64,000 bases of DNA from DATAGF01 sp963819845 (GCA_963819845.1 CAWFXQ010000008.1:806001-870000), one strand, 5' to 3'; shown: positions 29,985-40,700, numbered from the stretch's first letter. Notes: generated by a model from the sequence alone, not told the origin. Numbers and translations are program-made.

Positions 29985-31027
29985 TCGAGGTCCCCGGCCA
30001 GCCGCTCGCGGAGCGGATCCTGCGCGCCGCCGTCGCGGGCCCGGGGCCGGCCCAGCAGCTCCTGCTGTTCGGCCCGCCCGGCACGGGCAAGCGCCGGGCC
30101 GCCCTCGACGTCGCCTGGGCGCTGATGGACCCCGAAGGCGCCCACCGCCGCACCGGCGAGGCCCTCGACCTGACGGTGGTCGAGGCGGCCGGCCAGCAGA
30201 TCCTGCTCCGCGACCTCGAGGCCGCGATCGCCGAGATCGCCAGCCGGCCGACGGTGATGGCGCGGCGGGTGATGATCGTGCAGGGCGCGGAGCGGCTGCG
30301 CGAGCAGGAGGGCGCTCCCCGGCTCCTGAAGACCCTGGAGGAGCCGCCGCCGCTGTCGCATGTGGTGCTGGTGAGCGACAGCCCGGCCGACCTGCTCGAC
30401 ACGATCCGCTCGCGCTGCCTGCCGGTGCCCTTCCGGGCGGCGAGCCGGCGGGCGGCCGCCGACGCCGGCGAGCCCTTCGACCGGGCGATGCGCGCCATCG
30501 GGGTGGAGCTGGCGCTGGCCGCGCTGGAGGGAGGGACGGCCTCGCCGGGGCGCCTGGTGCGCGAGCTGCAGGGGCGCATGGAGGGCGCCGCCGCGGAGGA
30601 CGAGAGCGACGAGCTGAGGGCGTTGCGCGCCGAGGCCGCGACCCTCGACGGCAAGCGGGGCGGGCGCACGGCCGCCAAGCGGGCGGAGGACCAGGAGAAG
30701 CGCGAGCGCCGGCGCAAGGTCACCGACGGGTGGACGCTGGTGCTCGACTCGGCGGCCGCGACCGCCGGAGACGCTCTGGCCGTCGCCGTCGGCGCGGAGG
30801 GGGCGGTGCGCCACCCCGAGCGCCTCGACGAGCTGCGCGCGGCCGGGCGGCCGGAGCGGCGCGAGTTCCTCGAGCGCGCCGTGGCCGAGATGCAGCTCAC
30901 CCGCTCCGAGCTGGTCCTCAACCCGAGCGCCGACCTGGCCGCCGAGGCCCTGCTCGTGCGCCTCGAGGCCGCCCGCCACGGCCAGGCGCCGGCCCGGCTG
31001 GTCGGGCACGGGCGACTGCCGTTCTGA
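29981..31027 (+). CDS. holB: DNA polymerase III clamp-loader subunit delta'
   Basis: 348 residues; GTG 29981 overlaps the tmk stop. AAA+ clamp-loader features are 'LAERILRAAVAG', Walker A 'LLLFGPPGTGKRRAALDVAW', 'EGAPRLLKTLEEPPPLSHVV' and the SRC motif 'LDTIRSRCLPVPF'. The C-terminal collar domain is long and charged ('AKRAEDQEKRERRRKVTDGW'), typical of actinobacterial forms. It works in the clamp-loader complex with the tau/gamma and delta subunits, encoded elsewhere. Frame intact. Confidence 0.93.
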   Translation: MIEVPGQPLAERILRAAVAGPGPAQQLLLFGPPGTGKRRAALDVAWALMDPEGAHRRTGEALDLTVVEAAGQQILLRDLEAAIAEIASRPTVMARRVMIVQGAERLREQEGAPRLLKTLEEPPPLSHVVLVSDSPADLLDTIRSRCLPVPFRAASRRAAADAGEPFDRAMRAIGVELALAALEGGTASPGRLVRELQGRMEGAAAEDESDELRALRAEAATLDGKRGGRTAAKRAEDQEKRERRRKVTDGWTLVLDSAAATAGDALAVAVGAEGAVRHPERLDELRAAGRPERREFLERAVAEMQLTRSELVLNPSADLAAEALLVRLEAARHGQAPARLVGHGRLPF

Positions 31028-31107
31028 GTTTGTAAAGAGGCTCAACCGGAGGCCTCCCGGGCGCCGTACCTCCCGCGACCGATGCCCACCCATCACAGGA
31101 GGTGCCC

Positions 31108-31743
31108 ATGAGGTCCCACCGGCCCGTGTGGCTGGCGGTGCTCGCCGCCGCTCTCGTCGCGGCGCTGGCGCTCGCCCTCGTCCCGGGCGCGCAGGCCACC
31201 GACAAGGACGCGAAGGCGGCCGGCACCGACACCCTGCTCTATCGCGGCGCCACCACCGTGGCGCTCGACCCGGCCGCCGCCCGCGCCCTCGAGTCGCTCG
31301 GCGTCACGGTGTCCCCGGTCCGTCCCGCCTACGCCGGCAAGTCGGGGATCAGCTTCCCGATCACGCTCGGCCTGGTGAGCTCGGACACCCTCGAGGGCCA
31401 GATCCGCCACGCCGGCGGCCTGAAGCTCTCGGCGGGCGACACCAAGGTCTACCTGACCCGGTACTTCATCGACATCGACGAGGAGCCCTCGCTGAGCGGC
31501 ATCGTCGGCGTCGGCCAGAAGAGCGGCGACCGCGCCGAGCTCTTCACCCTCGACCTGGCGAACCTCAAGGTCGAGCCGGGCACGAACTCGATCAAGCTCT
31601 CGGGCATCACGCTCAAGCTGACCGCCGGGGCCGCCGCGGCCCTGAACGGCGCCTTCGGCGTGACGGCCTTCACCGAGGGCCTGGTCATCGGCACCGCCAC
31701 CGTCCACGCGAGGACCCTCGCGGTCCCGAGCTGGGGCTGGTAG
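31108..31743 (+). CDS. secreted HtaA-like protein
   Basis: 211 residues. The ATG at 31108 is chosen because AGGAGG lies at 31097-31102. Signal peptide with core 'LAVLAAALVAALALALVPGA' cleaved near 'AQA-T'. The mature domain is beta-rich ('ISFPITLGLVSSDTLEGQIR', 'HAGGLKLSAGDTKVYLTRYF', 'IKLSGITLKLTAGAAAALN'). The 'I.H.GGL.L..G...V.L..' pattern resembles HtaA domains, which in corynebacteria bind heme. That assignment rests on this pattern only. It is monocistronic, with a hairpin downstream. Confidence 0.66.
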   Translation: MRSHRPVWLAVLAAALVAALALALVPGAQATDKDAKAAGTDTLLYRGATTVALDPAAARALESLGVTVSPVRPAYAGKSGISFPITLGLVSSDTLEGQIRHAGGLKLSAGDTKVYLTRYFIDIDEEPSLSGIVGVGQKSGDRAELFTLDLANLKVEPGTNSIKLSGITLKLTAGAAAALNGAFGVTAFTEGLVIGTATVHARTLAVPSWGW

Positions 31744-31757
31744 CAGCACCGCGGTGA

Positions 31758-31787
31758 CGCCGGGCCCGGGGCTCCCCGGGTCCGGCG
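31758..31787. terminator. GC-rich hairpin between the secreted protein and tRNA-Thr
   Basis: Two 14-base arms (31758-31771 and 31774-31787) pair with a single G-U, giving a very stable hairpin 15 bases after the stop of the preceding gene. There is no T run, so termination is likely but not certain. A TAAACT at 31804-31809 just beyond could be the -10 of the tRNA-Thr promoter. Confidence 0.42.
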
Positions 31788-31839
31788 CCCACGGATGGGA
31801 CGCTAAACTGCGCGGCTCGCGGCCCCCCCGGGGGCCCGG

Positions 31840-31912
31840 GCCGACGTAGCTCAGCTGGCAGAGCACTTCACTCGTAATGAAGGGGTCCCCGGTTCGAGTC
31901 CGGGCGTCGGCT
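31840..31912 (+). tRNA. tRNA-Thr (anticodon CGT), integration target
   Basis: 73-nt cloverleaf: acceptor GCCGACG/CGTCGGC, D stem GCTC/GAGC, anticodon stem CTTCA/TGAAG with loop CTCGTAA (CGT, codon ACG), T stem CCCGG/CCGGG with loop TTCGAGT, discriminator T, no encoded CCA. Its last 42 bases recur at 41388, 42263 and 52019, marking it as the attachment site of integrated elements. The gene itself remains intact. Confidence 0.97.
31871..31912 (+). repeat. att repeat A (inside tRNA-Thr)
   Basis: The 3' 42 bases of the tRNA, from the anticodon loop to the discriminator. Identical to copy B (41388). Similarity to copy D continues about 13 bases beyond the tRNA end (CTGGG then TCTCGG in both), so the crossover core may be longer. 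Confidence 0.85.
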
Positions 31913-32488
31913 CTGGGATCTCGGAGCGTCCTGGGCCCATTGGCCACACAGATGGCCCACGAACGTCAGGTTCGACGGTCCTGACCACGTCTGTGAGAAG
32001 GCGGGAGGCGGAGCGAGGGGGCCATTTCCTCTCCAGCCGGGCCGCCATTAACCGTCCATGCATGTTCCCGAGGTCCACTCGTGGCTCCCGCAGTGCCGGC
32101 CAGACATACCGCGACCTGGCTCAACCTGCCATTCCTCGCAAGGTCAGCGGCCAGCATTCTTGAGCAGACCCTCTCGCGCTTGCCGGAGACCTCTCCGACC
32201 AGGGTCGCGTTCGAGGCGGGCGATCGGAACGCGGATGTCATCTACGAGAGCGTCGTCGATCTGTGGGAAGCGGGCGTCGGAGACCTTCTGACCGGCAGCG
32301 TTCGTGCCGGCGGGTTGAGGCGGGCCAGGGAGGGGGATCAGTCCCCTCGCCCTCAATGGGGAGAAACCCTCCCACTTCCGCTTCCTCCACCACCCTTCTC
32401 CTGCTCCCTCAACTCCCCCGACCCAGCTGCACACCTTTCGGGTTCGCATCGAGCGGGGCGACGGCGGGCTCGCGCCAAAGCTTATTCC
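31913..32488. other. gap at left end of element A-B
   Basis: No recognised gene. 31940-31965 contains two tandem copies of a TGGCC(C/A)CA-like word and matches 41258-41283 closely on the same strand. An open frame at 32081-32545 (+) has plausible coding composition in its first 70 residues ('FLARSAASILEQTLSRLPET', 'VIYESVVDLWEAGVGDLL') but no recognisable family. It could be a fragment of an unknown gene. Confidence 0.5.
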
Positions 32489-33325
32489 CTACACCCCGTG
32501 GGCCCGTCGGTCAGCCTGATACATCGCCTCATCTATCTCCGGTAGGTCGGTGTTCCGGCCTTCGACCACCGCAGTGATGTGCTTCAGCGCACGGTAGGTG
32601 AGCACATCATCGGAGAAGAGTCCGATGGACTTCTCGGTCAGCCAACGCTTCATGATCGCGCTACCGACCGGATCGCCGAGCCGCCGCACGATCCCGGTGA
32701 GGAAGCCGTACGCCTCGTTGAGGAATGGCTCGTCGATCCGCACTGAGCGCTCACTGAGGGCGGGCGCTCGCATTCGGTAGGCGTCATGGTTCGTCACGAA
32801 GCCGGCGTTGTGGGCAACCGAATGCCGGAGAATCCACAGCCGCTCAAGCGTGTCGGCCTCGGCGTTCGACAGCGGGGAGGCTGCAAAGAAGTCGCTGTAC
32901 CGCCCCTGGAGATTCGCCGTGTCGTGCCATCCCTGCGTCGGGTGGATGAGAATCGCACCGATGCTCGCAGTCGCCTCCCGTTGAGCGAGGAGCCGGGACT
33001 TCTCGACCACGATCCACTTTGCGTCCTCCACCTTGTCGTCGAAAAGATCCGTGGCGTCGATTACTTGCGCAAAGAAGTCCTTGATACACCACTCGAACGC
33101 GGCCATCATCTGGCCGAGGGTCGCGCTTTGAATTCGATGCCGGTGCTTCGCGGCGACTGCGCTGTAGCCGCCGGCCAGCCGGTCGTCGGTGAAGTAGGTA
33201 GCCGCGAGCACCTGACTCCACGAGCGGCTGAAGAAGAACGAAGGCGGGCTCGCGGTCCGCTTCGACTCTTCGCGAGCGATGTCGGCTGCGTCCGAACTGT
33301 AGGACGCTGGGATCGGGAAGGGCAC
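32489..33325 (-). CDS. HEPN-like domain protein (putative RNase)
   Basis: 278 residues from GTG 33325, mostly alpha-helical. Near residue 170 it has 'LWILRHSVAHNAGFVT', which contains the Rx4H motif of HEPN ribonucleases followed by the N-A-G usual after the His. N-terminal features ('MMAAFEWCIKDFFAQVIDA') fit a helical-bundle HEPN fold. Such proteins act as toxins or effectors in defence and toxin-antitoxin systems. No partner antitoxin is recognisable next to it. Lower-GC codon use than the chromosome agrees with transfer. The HEPN assignment rests on one motif plus helix content. Confidence 0.6.
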   Translation of the reverse strand: MPFPIPASYSSDAADIAREESKRTASPPSFFFSRSWSQVLAATYFTDDRLAGGYSAVAAKHRHRIQSATLGQMMAAFEWCIKDFFAQVIDATDLFDDKVEDAKWIVVEKSRLLAQREATASIGAILIHPTQGWHDTANLQGRYSDFFAASPLSNAEADTLERLWILRHSVAHNAGFVTNHDAYRMRAPALSERSVRIDEPFLNEAYGFLTGIVRRLGDPVGSAIMKRWLTEKSIGLFSDDVLTYRALKHITAVVEGRNTDLPEIDEAMYQADRRAHGV

Positions 33326-34208
33326 GCCTCAGAGTTCGCCCTATCCGGGCAGCTCCCTTGCGCCTGACACCACGAGCCCCGCTTGCTGGACCGGCTTCGG
33401 AGGCGCGTACCACAACATGCGGCGCCTCCCATTGCGAGCCGCTGCGGGAGGGGACCCGGACGCGAAGGCTGGCGGGCGCGAAGGCGGGCGGCCTCTCGCG
33501 GAGGAGAGCTGGTGCCGGGGCGTGAGGAACCCTCTCGGTAGCGGCTCTGCCAAGCGACGCGGGTCGGGCACTGGATCACGAACCGAAAGTGTGACCCCTG
33601 CTCACGGCTGGGACGCCGCCGGTAGAGCTCCAGGTTGAGCCCCGAGGAACGGCAGCCGGAGCCTGCGGCCGCTCCCATGGCGAGGGCGTCGATGACCCTG
33701 CGGCCAGGCGGCGTGGGGAGTCGGAAGCGCGCGGGCCGGCCCCGGCCGTCTCTGAGGTCTCGGTGCGTGGTCGGCGCCATTGGCCACCAGTGTCCACGAA
33801 CAGATGCTTCTTCCACTCGGCCACGCGGGTGGCTGACGGGCTGGAAGCCAGCCGATCAAGGAGACGTCTACGTCGGGCCCCTTGGAGGATGAACCTGCCG
33901 CGAGCTCCTCCCATGCCGAGCTTGGCCGAGCCCGACCGGCCCGTTGACGAACGCACGCACCTCGCCGAAAGTTCCCCGATGACGCGGATTGGTGGAAGCG
34001 ATGCGGCTCGCCCAGCCTTTGCTCGCCGTGAAGCTGGAGATCGCCAGCGAGGCAGGACCAACCGAGGGCGTCGCTGCGCTCGTCACTGCTCGACAATCAC
34101 TGGGGCCGCCGTCCCGACGTTCCACTGCGAGCAAGACATCCTCGGGGCCTCCCAAGATCTGGCGCACTGGAGCCCCTTCAACTCGGGGCTTGTTCCGGAG
34201 CGCCCGAG
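33326..34208. other. gap without recognised genes in element A-B
   Basis: About 880 bases. Several overlapping frames are open on both strands, but none shows a recognisable domain, a ribosome site or consistent codon use. It may contain a decayed gene (frame-shifting pieces around 33600-34180), but I cannot identify it. Confidence 0.5.
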
Positions 34209-34970
34209 GTGAGCTCCGTCGAGCATGTCAACCAGGTTCCAAGGGTGGGCATGTTCGCCACGGTCCGGAACCGTCGCGGGATCGTCTCCGCGGTCGAGCC
34301 GTTCGACGGCCAGGACGGGCGGCTGCATCTCGTCCAGCTCGAGTACAAGGACGACCAGCTTCCGGTCGAGGAGCAGCTCCTCTGGGAGCTCGAGCCGCGG
34401 AAGGCTGCTGCTCGAGCCGACGGCTCTTCCGGACTTCGCGACGATCCGACGCCGATGCCGACGGAGGACTTCGAAGCGCTGCTTCGCGCGTCGCGCTGGA
34501 CCGCGGCCGCGCCCTTCCTCGACCCCGACGGCGAAGGGCCACTCGATCGCCTCCCTATCTCGAGCCCCTTCCACGGCGCCGTCCAGATCGAAGACTTCCA
34601 GCTCGTCCCGCTGCTCAAGGCACTGCAGATGCCGAGGGTCAATCTGCTCATCGCCGACGACGTCGGCCTCGGCAAGACGATCGAGGCGGGCATGATCCTG
34701 AGCGAGCTCCTGCTCCGCCGCCGGATCCAGCGCGTGCTGATCCTCACGCCTGCCTCGCTGCGGCTGCAGTGGCGCGACGAGATGTGGGAGAAGTTCGCTC
34801 TGCCGTTCGACCTCGTCGACCTGGACGCGACTCACGAGCTCCGCAAGCGGCTCGGAATGGACGCCAACCCGTGGCGCTCGTTCAGTCGCATCATCGCGTC
34901 GTACCACTACCTGCGCTGGCGTCGGCAGGTAGATGCGCTGGGCAGCCTGTGTTCGGACTCGCCCGGATGA
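34209..34970 (+). pseudogene. DISARM DrmD-type SNF2 helicase, N-terminal fragment
   Basis: GTG 34209. The N-terminal 230 residues match what I know of DrmD: 'VRNRRGIVSAVEPFDGQDGR', 'LPISSPFHGAVQIEDFQLVP', Walker A 'LLIADDVGLGKTIEAGMIL', 'RVLILTPASLRLQWRDEMWE', 'RLGMDANPWRSF', 'IIASYHYLR'. The conserved sequence ends near 34923, after motif Ib and before the DEAH box, followed by a short unrelated tail. Full DrmD is over 1000 residues, so about three quarters is lost. A local double frame change lies at 34400-34440. No other DISARM genes (drmA, B, C, methylase) are present. Confidence 0.75.
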
Positions 34971-35413
34971 AAATCGTGGGTGAGACCACTCGCTTCTAGG
35001 CCACGGAGGCTACGCCGGCGAGTCGGCAGGGCGAGCCCAGTCGTCCAGCTCGTACTGGTTGGGCAAGGCGCGCATGCGCGACAGGTTGAGTATCGAAGGG
35101 CGGCCATCCTGCGTTCGACCTCGGTCATCGCATCGGCGACGGCTCGAGTGGCTGGTGGATCGCCGTAGAGGCCCAGCGGCCCTCGATCGCCTCGGGGGCG
35201 CACTGTCTCGCGAGGAGGCCCTTCTGGTTCCGGCCCGTCCCTGTCCGGACCGCGGGGCCTACGGCGGCGCGGCTGAGCGAAGTCCGCACCGGTGACGTGC
35301 CGAACGACTTGACCGAAGAGGTGGTCGGGGACTGCAGCGCCTGAACCTGGATCGTCGTCTGGAGCTGCTCCCCTGGCTGCTTCCCCGAGGCTGCGGGTAA
35401 GATCGACGGCAGA
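34971..35413. other. gap between drmD remnant and GmrSD-like gene
   Basis: 443 bases. No recognisable coding sequence on either strand. It includes the breakpoint region just after the truncated helicase and the upstream region of the next gene. I see no clear promoter or terminator. Confidence 0.45.
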
Positions 35414-37307
35414 ATGGACATCATCCCCGACAAGCGGCGCGTCGTGAGCCTTGTGGAGCAAGCGTACGAGGGAAAGATCTGCCTGCCGAACTTCCAGCGA
35501 GACTTCGTCTGGACGCGCGAGGAGGTCGCCGACCTCGTTCGCTCGATCGTGCGCGGCTACTTCATCGGCTCGCTTCTGCTCCTTCGCTGCGACCCCGCCA
35601 AGCCCCCGTTCGCTCCGATATTTCTGCGCGGCGCGGAGCCCGTCCCACCGTGAGCCGCGGCCGGAGCTCCTCATCCTCGACGGTCAGCAGCGGCTCTCCT
35701 CCCTGATCTACGCCCTAACGGCTCCCGACCTCTCCCTCAAGGACTCGAGCAAGCGGCGCTGGTTCTTCATCGACCTCGACCTGTTGCTGATGCGAACCCG
35801 GACAACGACGAGGTCGTCTTCGATCGCGCGAAGCGTGAGCTACGGGGCTCGACGAGCCGCGAGCACGCAATACGAGCAGCACGTTCTGCCATGCACCGAA
35901 CCTCCTCACCTCTGCGCGTTTCCTCAGCTGGCGGGACGGGTTCGAGGACTGGCTTCGAGCCAACCGACCTGACGAGCTCGATCTCTTCCGAGCCGAATGG
36001 CGGAACGGCTGGACCGAGGCCGCTAATGGCTTCCAGAGCGTTCGAGGCGCCGCTGGTCGAGCTGCCGCGTGATCGACGAGGCAGACGGCGAGGCGATCGG
36101 ACGCGTTTGCGCGATCTTCGAGAAGCTGAACTCCACCGGCGTCGATCTCTCCGTCTACGACCTTTTGACCGCTCGGCTCTACCGGTCGGGAATCAAACTG
36201 CACGACCTCTGGGACGAGGCGTGCAAGGAGCATGCGCGGCTCAGGCGCTGGTCGAGCGGCAAGGCCGACAAGAACAAGTTCGGTGTGCTCGTCCTGCGGA
36301 CGCTTGCGCTGCTGCGGGGACTCGACCCGAAGCCGAGGATCCTGATCGACCTCTCCCCGACGGACTTTGAAGTCGACTGGCGTCGAGCCGCGGCCGCGAT
36401 CGAGCGAGCCCTCGAGCTGATTACGCATGTCGGCCCCGATGGCTTCGGCGTCTTCGATGAGAAAGTGGCTGCCCGGATTCGGTCTCATCCCGGTCCTCGC
36501 AGCGCTCCGGGCTGAGATCGATGACCGCAAGCTCGGCGAGGAGGAGCGGGCGGACCTGCGCCGGTGGTACTGGTGCAACGTCTTCATGGAGCGCTATTCA
36601 AGCGCGGTCGAGAGCAAGTCGCGCAAGGACTATGCCGAGATGACGCGCACTGGTTCGAAGGTGCGCCGCGAGCCTGATGTTCTCAGCGAAGCAAGCGACT
36701 GGATCGGTGCGCCCGGGTTTCCGCATTCGTGGCTCGGCCAGCTACGCGAGCGCGGTTTACTGCGGCGTGTTCTGCCTACTTGCGATCCGCAACGCGCGCG
36801 ACTGGCGCCGCGGCGAGGACCATCCAGCTTCAAGAACTCCAAGATCACCACATCTTCCCGCAGGCATATCTCAAGCGCCACGGCATTAACAAGAGAGCAG
36901 AGCTCAACACGATCGCAAACCGCACGCTGATCTCCGATGAGACCAACGGGAAGATCCGCGACAAGGCGCCGGCGGACTACCTCGCCGATCCCGAGATCTT
37001 CCCCTCGGGACCGCTTCCAGAGCTGCTCGAGCCGCACTTTGTCGCCGGGCCCACAGTAGAGGCGATGGCAAAGGCCGGCGAGGCGCTCGATAATCAGCAG
37101 GCCGCCGCAGTCTACGAGCATTTTCTCGCGAGACGGGAGGCGGCGATAGTCGCGACGATCCGCCAGACTTGCGGAGTCCCCGGTGGCCCGGCGGCCATCT
37201 CCGCGGAGGCTGACGACGACGCGGCCGACGACCTGGCCGCCGACGCTGCCGAGGCGGAGGTTGAAGATCCGGCTCTCGCCGACCTTCTGATAGACCTGAG
37301 CGCCTGA
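35414..37307 (+). pseudogene. GmrSD/DUF262-DUF1524 family nuclease, heavily frameshifted
   Basis: ATG 35414 begins a DUF262 domain: 'LPNFQRDFVWTREEVADLVR' and, one frame later, 'LLILDGQQRLSSLIYAL' with the DGQQR nucleotide-binding motif. Middle pieces include 'IFEKLNSTGVDLSVYDLLTA' and 'FEVDWRRAAAAIERALELI'. The C-terminal DUF1524 HNH part shows 'LQDHHIFPQAYLKRHGI' and 'NRTLISDETNGKI', ending at TGA 37305-37307. The total span fits a roughly 630-residue GmrSD or SspE-like protein, which cleaves modified phage DNA using NTP. At least nine frame changes occur (for example near 35645, 35795, 36065, 36467, 36650, 36720, 36825), far more than in other genes here. Confidence 0.85.
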
Positions 37308-37732
37308 GGTTGGCCGCAGACTGACCGGCGGCGATTCGGCCTCGGAGCGCGAGTCGGGACCACCCCGAGACCTTCGGCAGAGTCCTATCGGCAGGCGGCG
37401 CTAACTCACCGCAGCCGATTCCCCGCCTCGTCCGTCGCAGCCGCGAGCACTTCCTATGGGCTGCCTGTCAGCGCGGCGCCTCGGACACCATCGTCGCCCT
37501 CCTGCGCAGACTTTTGATCGCGAACGTGTTCGTGCCCCTACAAGGCGGGTCGCGGCAGATTCCGCCGTCCCAACCGTTGTCATGCGAAGAACAGGCGCAA
37601 GGAGATGTGGCGTCGTCATCATTACGCCCCTACGCCCTCAGTACGCGCTCGCAACCCCGACCTCGCGCCAACCTTCGCCAAAGCCATCGAGGCGCCTAGC
37701 CTAGCGCGGACTTCGCGGCCGGCCAACTACCT
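37308..37732. other. gap between convergent genes in element A-B
   Basis: 425 bases between the end of the GmrSD-like gene and the end of the ATPase gene. No frame has recognisable content; short open frames overlap on both strands. No clear terminator hairpin is seen. Confidence 0.45.
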
Positions 37733-40700
37733 CTAGCGGCGGAAGAGCGGGGTCCAATCCTCGGACTCGCCCCATAGGATAGCCAGGGAATTGTTCGGGC
37801 ACCGAGCCTCGAAGCAGACTGCCGCTTGAGACTCCTCATAGCCCAGTGGCTGCTTCTTATCCAGCTTCACCCCTTGCTCCCAAGCAATTTTCCGAGCACG
37901 CTCGCGATCGCCCATGTCCGGGAAAATGCGTGACTCCTCCGAAAAACACCTATCGCCATCATCCAATACATCTGCGGCGTTCACCCGCCCAGTCCACCCG
38001 AGACGCGCACTCGCCGCGCGGACCCGCTCCAGCCCGTCCTCGAATCCACACGCCGCCATCACATACACCTCGACTTCGGCCGGCCACGCCGACTCCTTTG
38101 TCCACTCGGAGTGCAACGCCTCCAGTCTTCGCTCAGCTGTCTTTCCGGTCGCGATGAAATCCTCGAGAATGATCACGGCCTTGGTGCTCCCCGACGTGTC
38201 GCGCAGCACATTGCGCACATGCGCGGAGTCCACTGCACGTTGGGAGAAAATCCCGTTCTCGTCTCTGTACGGCTTCACCAAGTGCCCGGCGCCACTGCCT
38301 CCACCCTCTAGGCCGCACACCACCAAGTCGCTGCGGACGCGCTCCTTGCCCTTGAAGGTGTACGCGTAACCGTTCGCAGCAAGGTCACGGATAACGAACT
38401 CGTGGAGTTGCCGCAGCCGCTCGCGAAGATAGTCGGCCCGATAGTACCTAAGCCGCTGCAAGAGCTTTAACATCAGCCGCTGATCGCCGGGGGGGCCGAA
38501 TTGCTCCAACCATCTAGCGATCCGGTTGGGGCTGATAACTTCCCCAGCGTAAGTCCGCCAGCGCTCGGCCAATGCCTCCAACTCGCTCGCCTTCGGCCGC
38601 TCTTCCTCCTCCCGCCGCTGGCGCTGGATGAGTGCATCGTCGTCGCCCATGCTCGTGATGATCTCGCGCACGCCGACGTCGGCAAGCCACCTCGCGAAAA
38701 GCGGAACCCGAAATGCCACGATCCCGTCCTCGCCCGAGACCACAATGCGCCGATCCTTGAAGCCTCGAATGACATCACGGGCCGCCGGTTCGTCCACAGC
38801 GAGCGATCGCGCTTCTGCGCAGATGTTCTCCTCGGTCAGGCTCGACCGGGCGCGTAGACACTGCGCGATGGCCAGAAGGACGCGGCGGCGCATCAGCGAC
38901 ACATAAGTCTTCTCGTCGCCCTCAGCCTGGATCGCGTCGTCCCAAAAATGCTGGAAGCTAGTTGCACTGAGTCTCGGTATGGCTGCTTCCACCGCATCCT
39001 GCATATCGCAGAGAGTCACATGCCCATCTCGCGTTAGTCGGTGCCGCTCAAACATCTCTCTCGCCACAAGATGGGTGATCCACGGATTTCCAGCGGTCTG
39101 CCGGTGCAGGACTTCAACGGCCTCATCGTCAATAATTAGCCAGTCTCGCACGGGCACGCGCACGAGGTCTGCAAAGTCACCATTCTGATCGCCGTTGAAG
39201 TAGTCAACCGCGACCTCGACAAACTTGTTCAAGGCCAAGCCGTGCGTCGAAACGACAAAGCGCATTCGCTCGCCGCCCACAAGCAGGACGCCTACGTTCC
39301 TTTTGGTACCTAGACTTTGCAGTGTCTGAAAGAACGGGCTGGCAACTGGGCCCGGTTGGTACAACTCGGGATGTTCCATGGCGTCGAATTCATCGATGAC
39401 AAGAACAAAACGCTTCTCCGGAGTCAGCTGCGCAATGCGGGCGAAGACCTCGGTCAGCGGGCTCAGGCCGCTCGAAAACTCCGGAGGCCGGATCTCAGAG
39501 TATCGCTGGTCCGACTCAAGGACGTCGGCCGCGATACGTTCGCCCAATCGCCGAACCGTCTCCTCGGGGCTATTAGCGCCGAAGTCCCCGGACTGCAAGA
39601 CGACGAAATGGAACTGGCCCGGGCGCATGTCGTTTACGCTAGACATGACAGCGTGTGCGATTGACGTCTTTCCAACCCGCTTTTGCCCAACGACTCGGGC
39701 ATTCCCAGGGCTCTGGGACGCCACCAGGAGTCGCATAAGGCTTCGAACGACGGCCGCGCGCCCAACGAATTCGCGGGATCAGTAACGGCTTGCAGAGGGT
39801 ACGGGTCCTCGAAGTCGAGACTGTCCCAGTCCACGTCACCCGCCTGGGCGGGGAGGGTCAGGATCTCTTCAGTCTCGCCTTGGCTATCGTCAGGGTTGCG
39901 CCAAGTCACCCGAGCTAGTACGGCGTCGCCCTCAAGTCCCTCCTCGACGACAACTCCCGGAAATGCGACACGGATTGTCCCCGCCGGCAGGAGGCCGATG
40001 TGACGCTCGGCATCCGCAAAGACAACGCGTCAACAGCCGCCGATTGAGATTGAGACGTCCCGCGCCTTGCCCGTGCCGACATTCTCGACATCAAGACGCA
40101 GAAGGATCGGGTTACCCTCGCGAGTAAGCGGATAGCGCTTCTCGCGGTTGCGAAGTCGGAGGTCGGCGGGGTCAGCCAGGCCGCGAGCTTTGACGCGGTC
40201 GCGGACGAGTGAGATCAAGGTCGTAGCCAAGCTGCCGAGGAAGGACGTCAGGTACGGGCTATCGGCGACGGCGGTGCGAAGTGCAGCGCAATGGTCGGTT
40301 GCGATAGCTGCACGCTCCAAGAGCGCCTGGTCATCCGCGTGGACCACGTCTGCGGCAGCGGCAATAGCGTCTGAGATGCCTTTTGCGTTCACGCTGCTCG
40401 GCAGGAGGGGTGTGAGGATAATCTCGGTCAGGGGGTCATGGAGAAGCCGGTTTGCCTGACTGCGCCACGCCGGCACCGCGTCAACTGACGTCAATGAGTT
40501 CAACTGACTCTGCATTTCGATCTCAATGTTGGCCACAGCTGCCCTGAGCGCCTCGCGCTTCTCAAAGGCCTGATCCTTGGTAGCGATGCCCAACTTGGGA
40601 TACAGGCGCGCCGAGAGGTGTCTGTCGAAGAACTGGCTGGCGTGGCGGAGGCGACCATCCTCGCGAAAGACGTCGTCGTCCTGTACGAGGAGACGGAGGA

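Noticed and set aside
31851..32078. Minus-strand ORF ending in 'LEPGTPSLRV'
   Set aside because: Its C-terminus is the antisense translation of tRNA-Thr. Similar false ORFs ('DSNRGPLHYE', 'GTRTPDPLHYE', 'DSNPGPLHYE') cover the other att copies at 41292-41798, 42242-42490 and 51998-52591. None is a protein.
40030..40032. TGA read as selenocysteine
   Set aside because: No SECIS-like hairpin was identified and no selenoprotein family fits. A base error or nonsense mutation is simpler.
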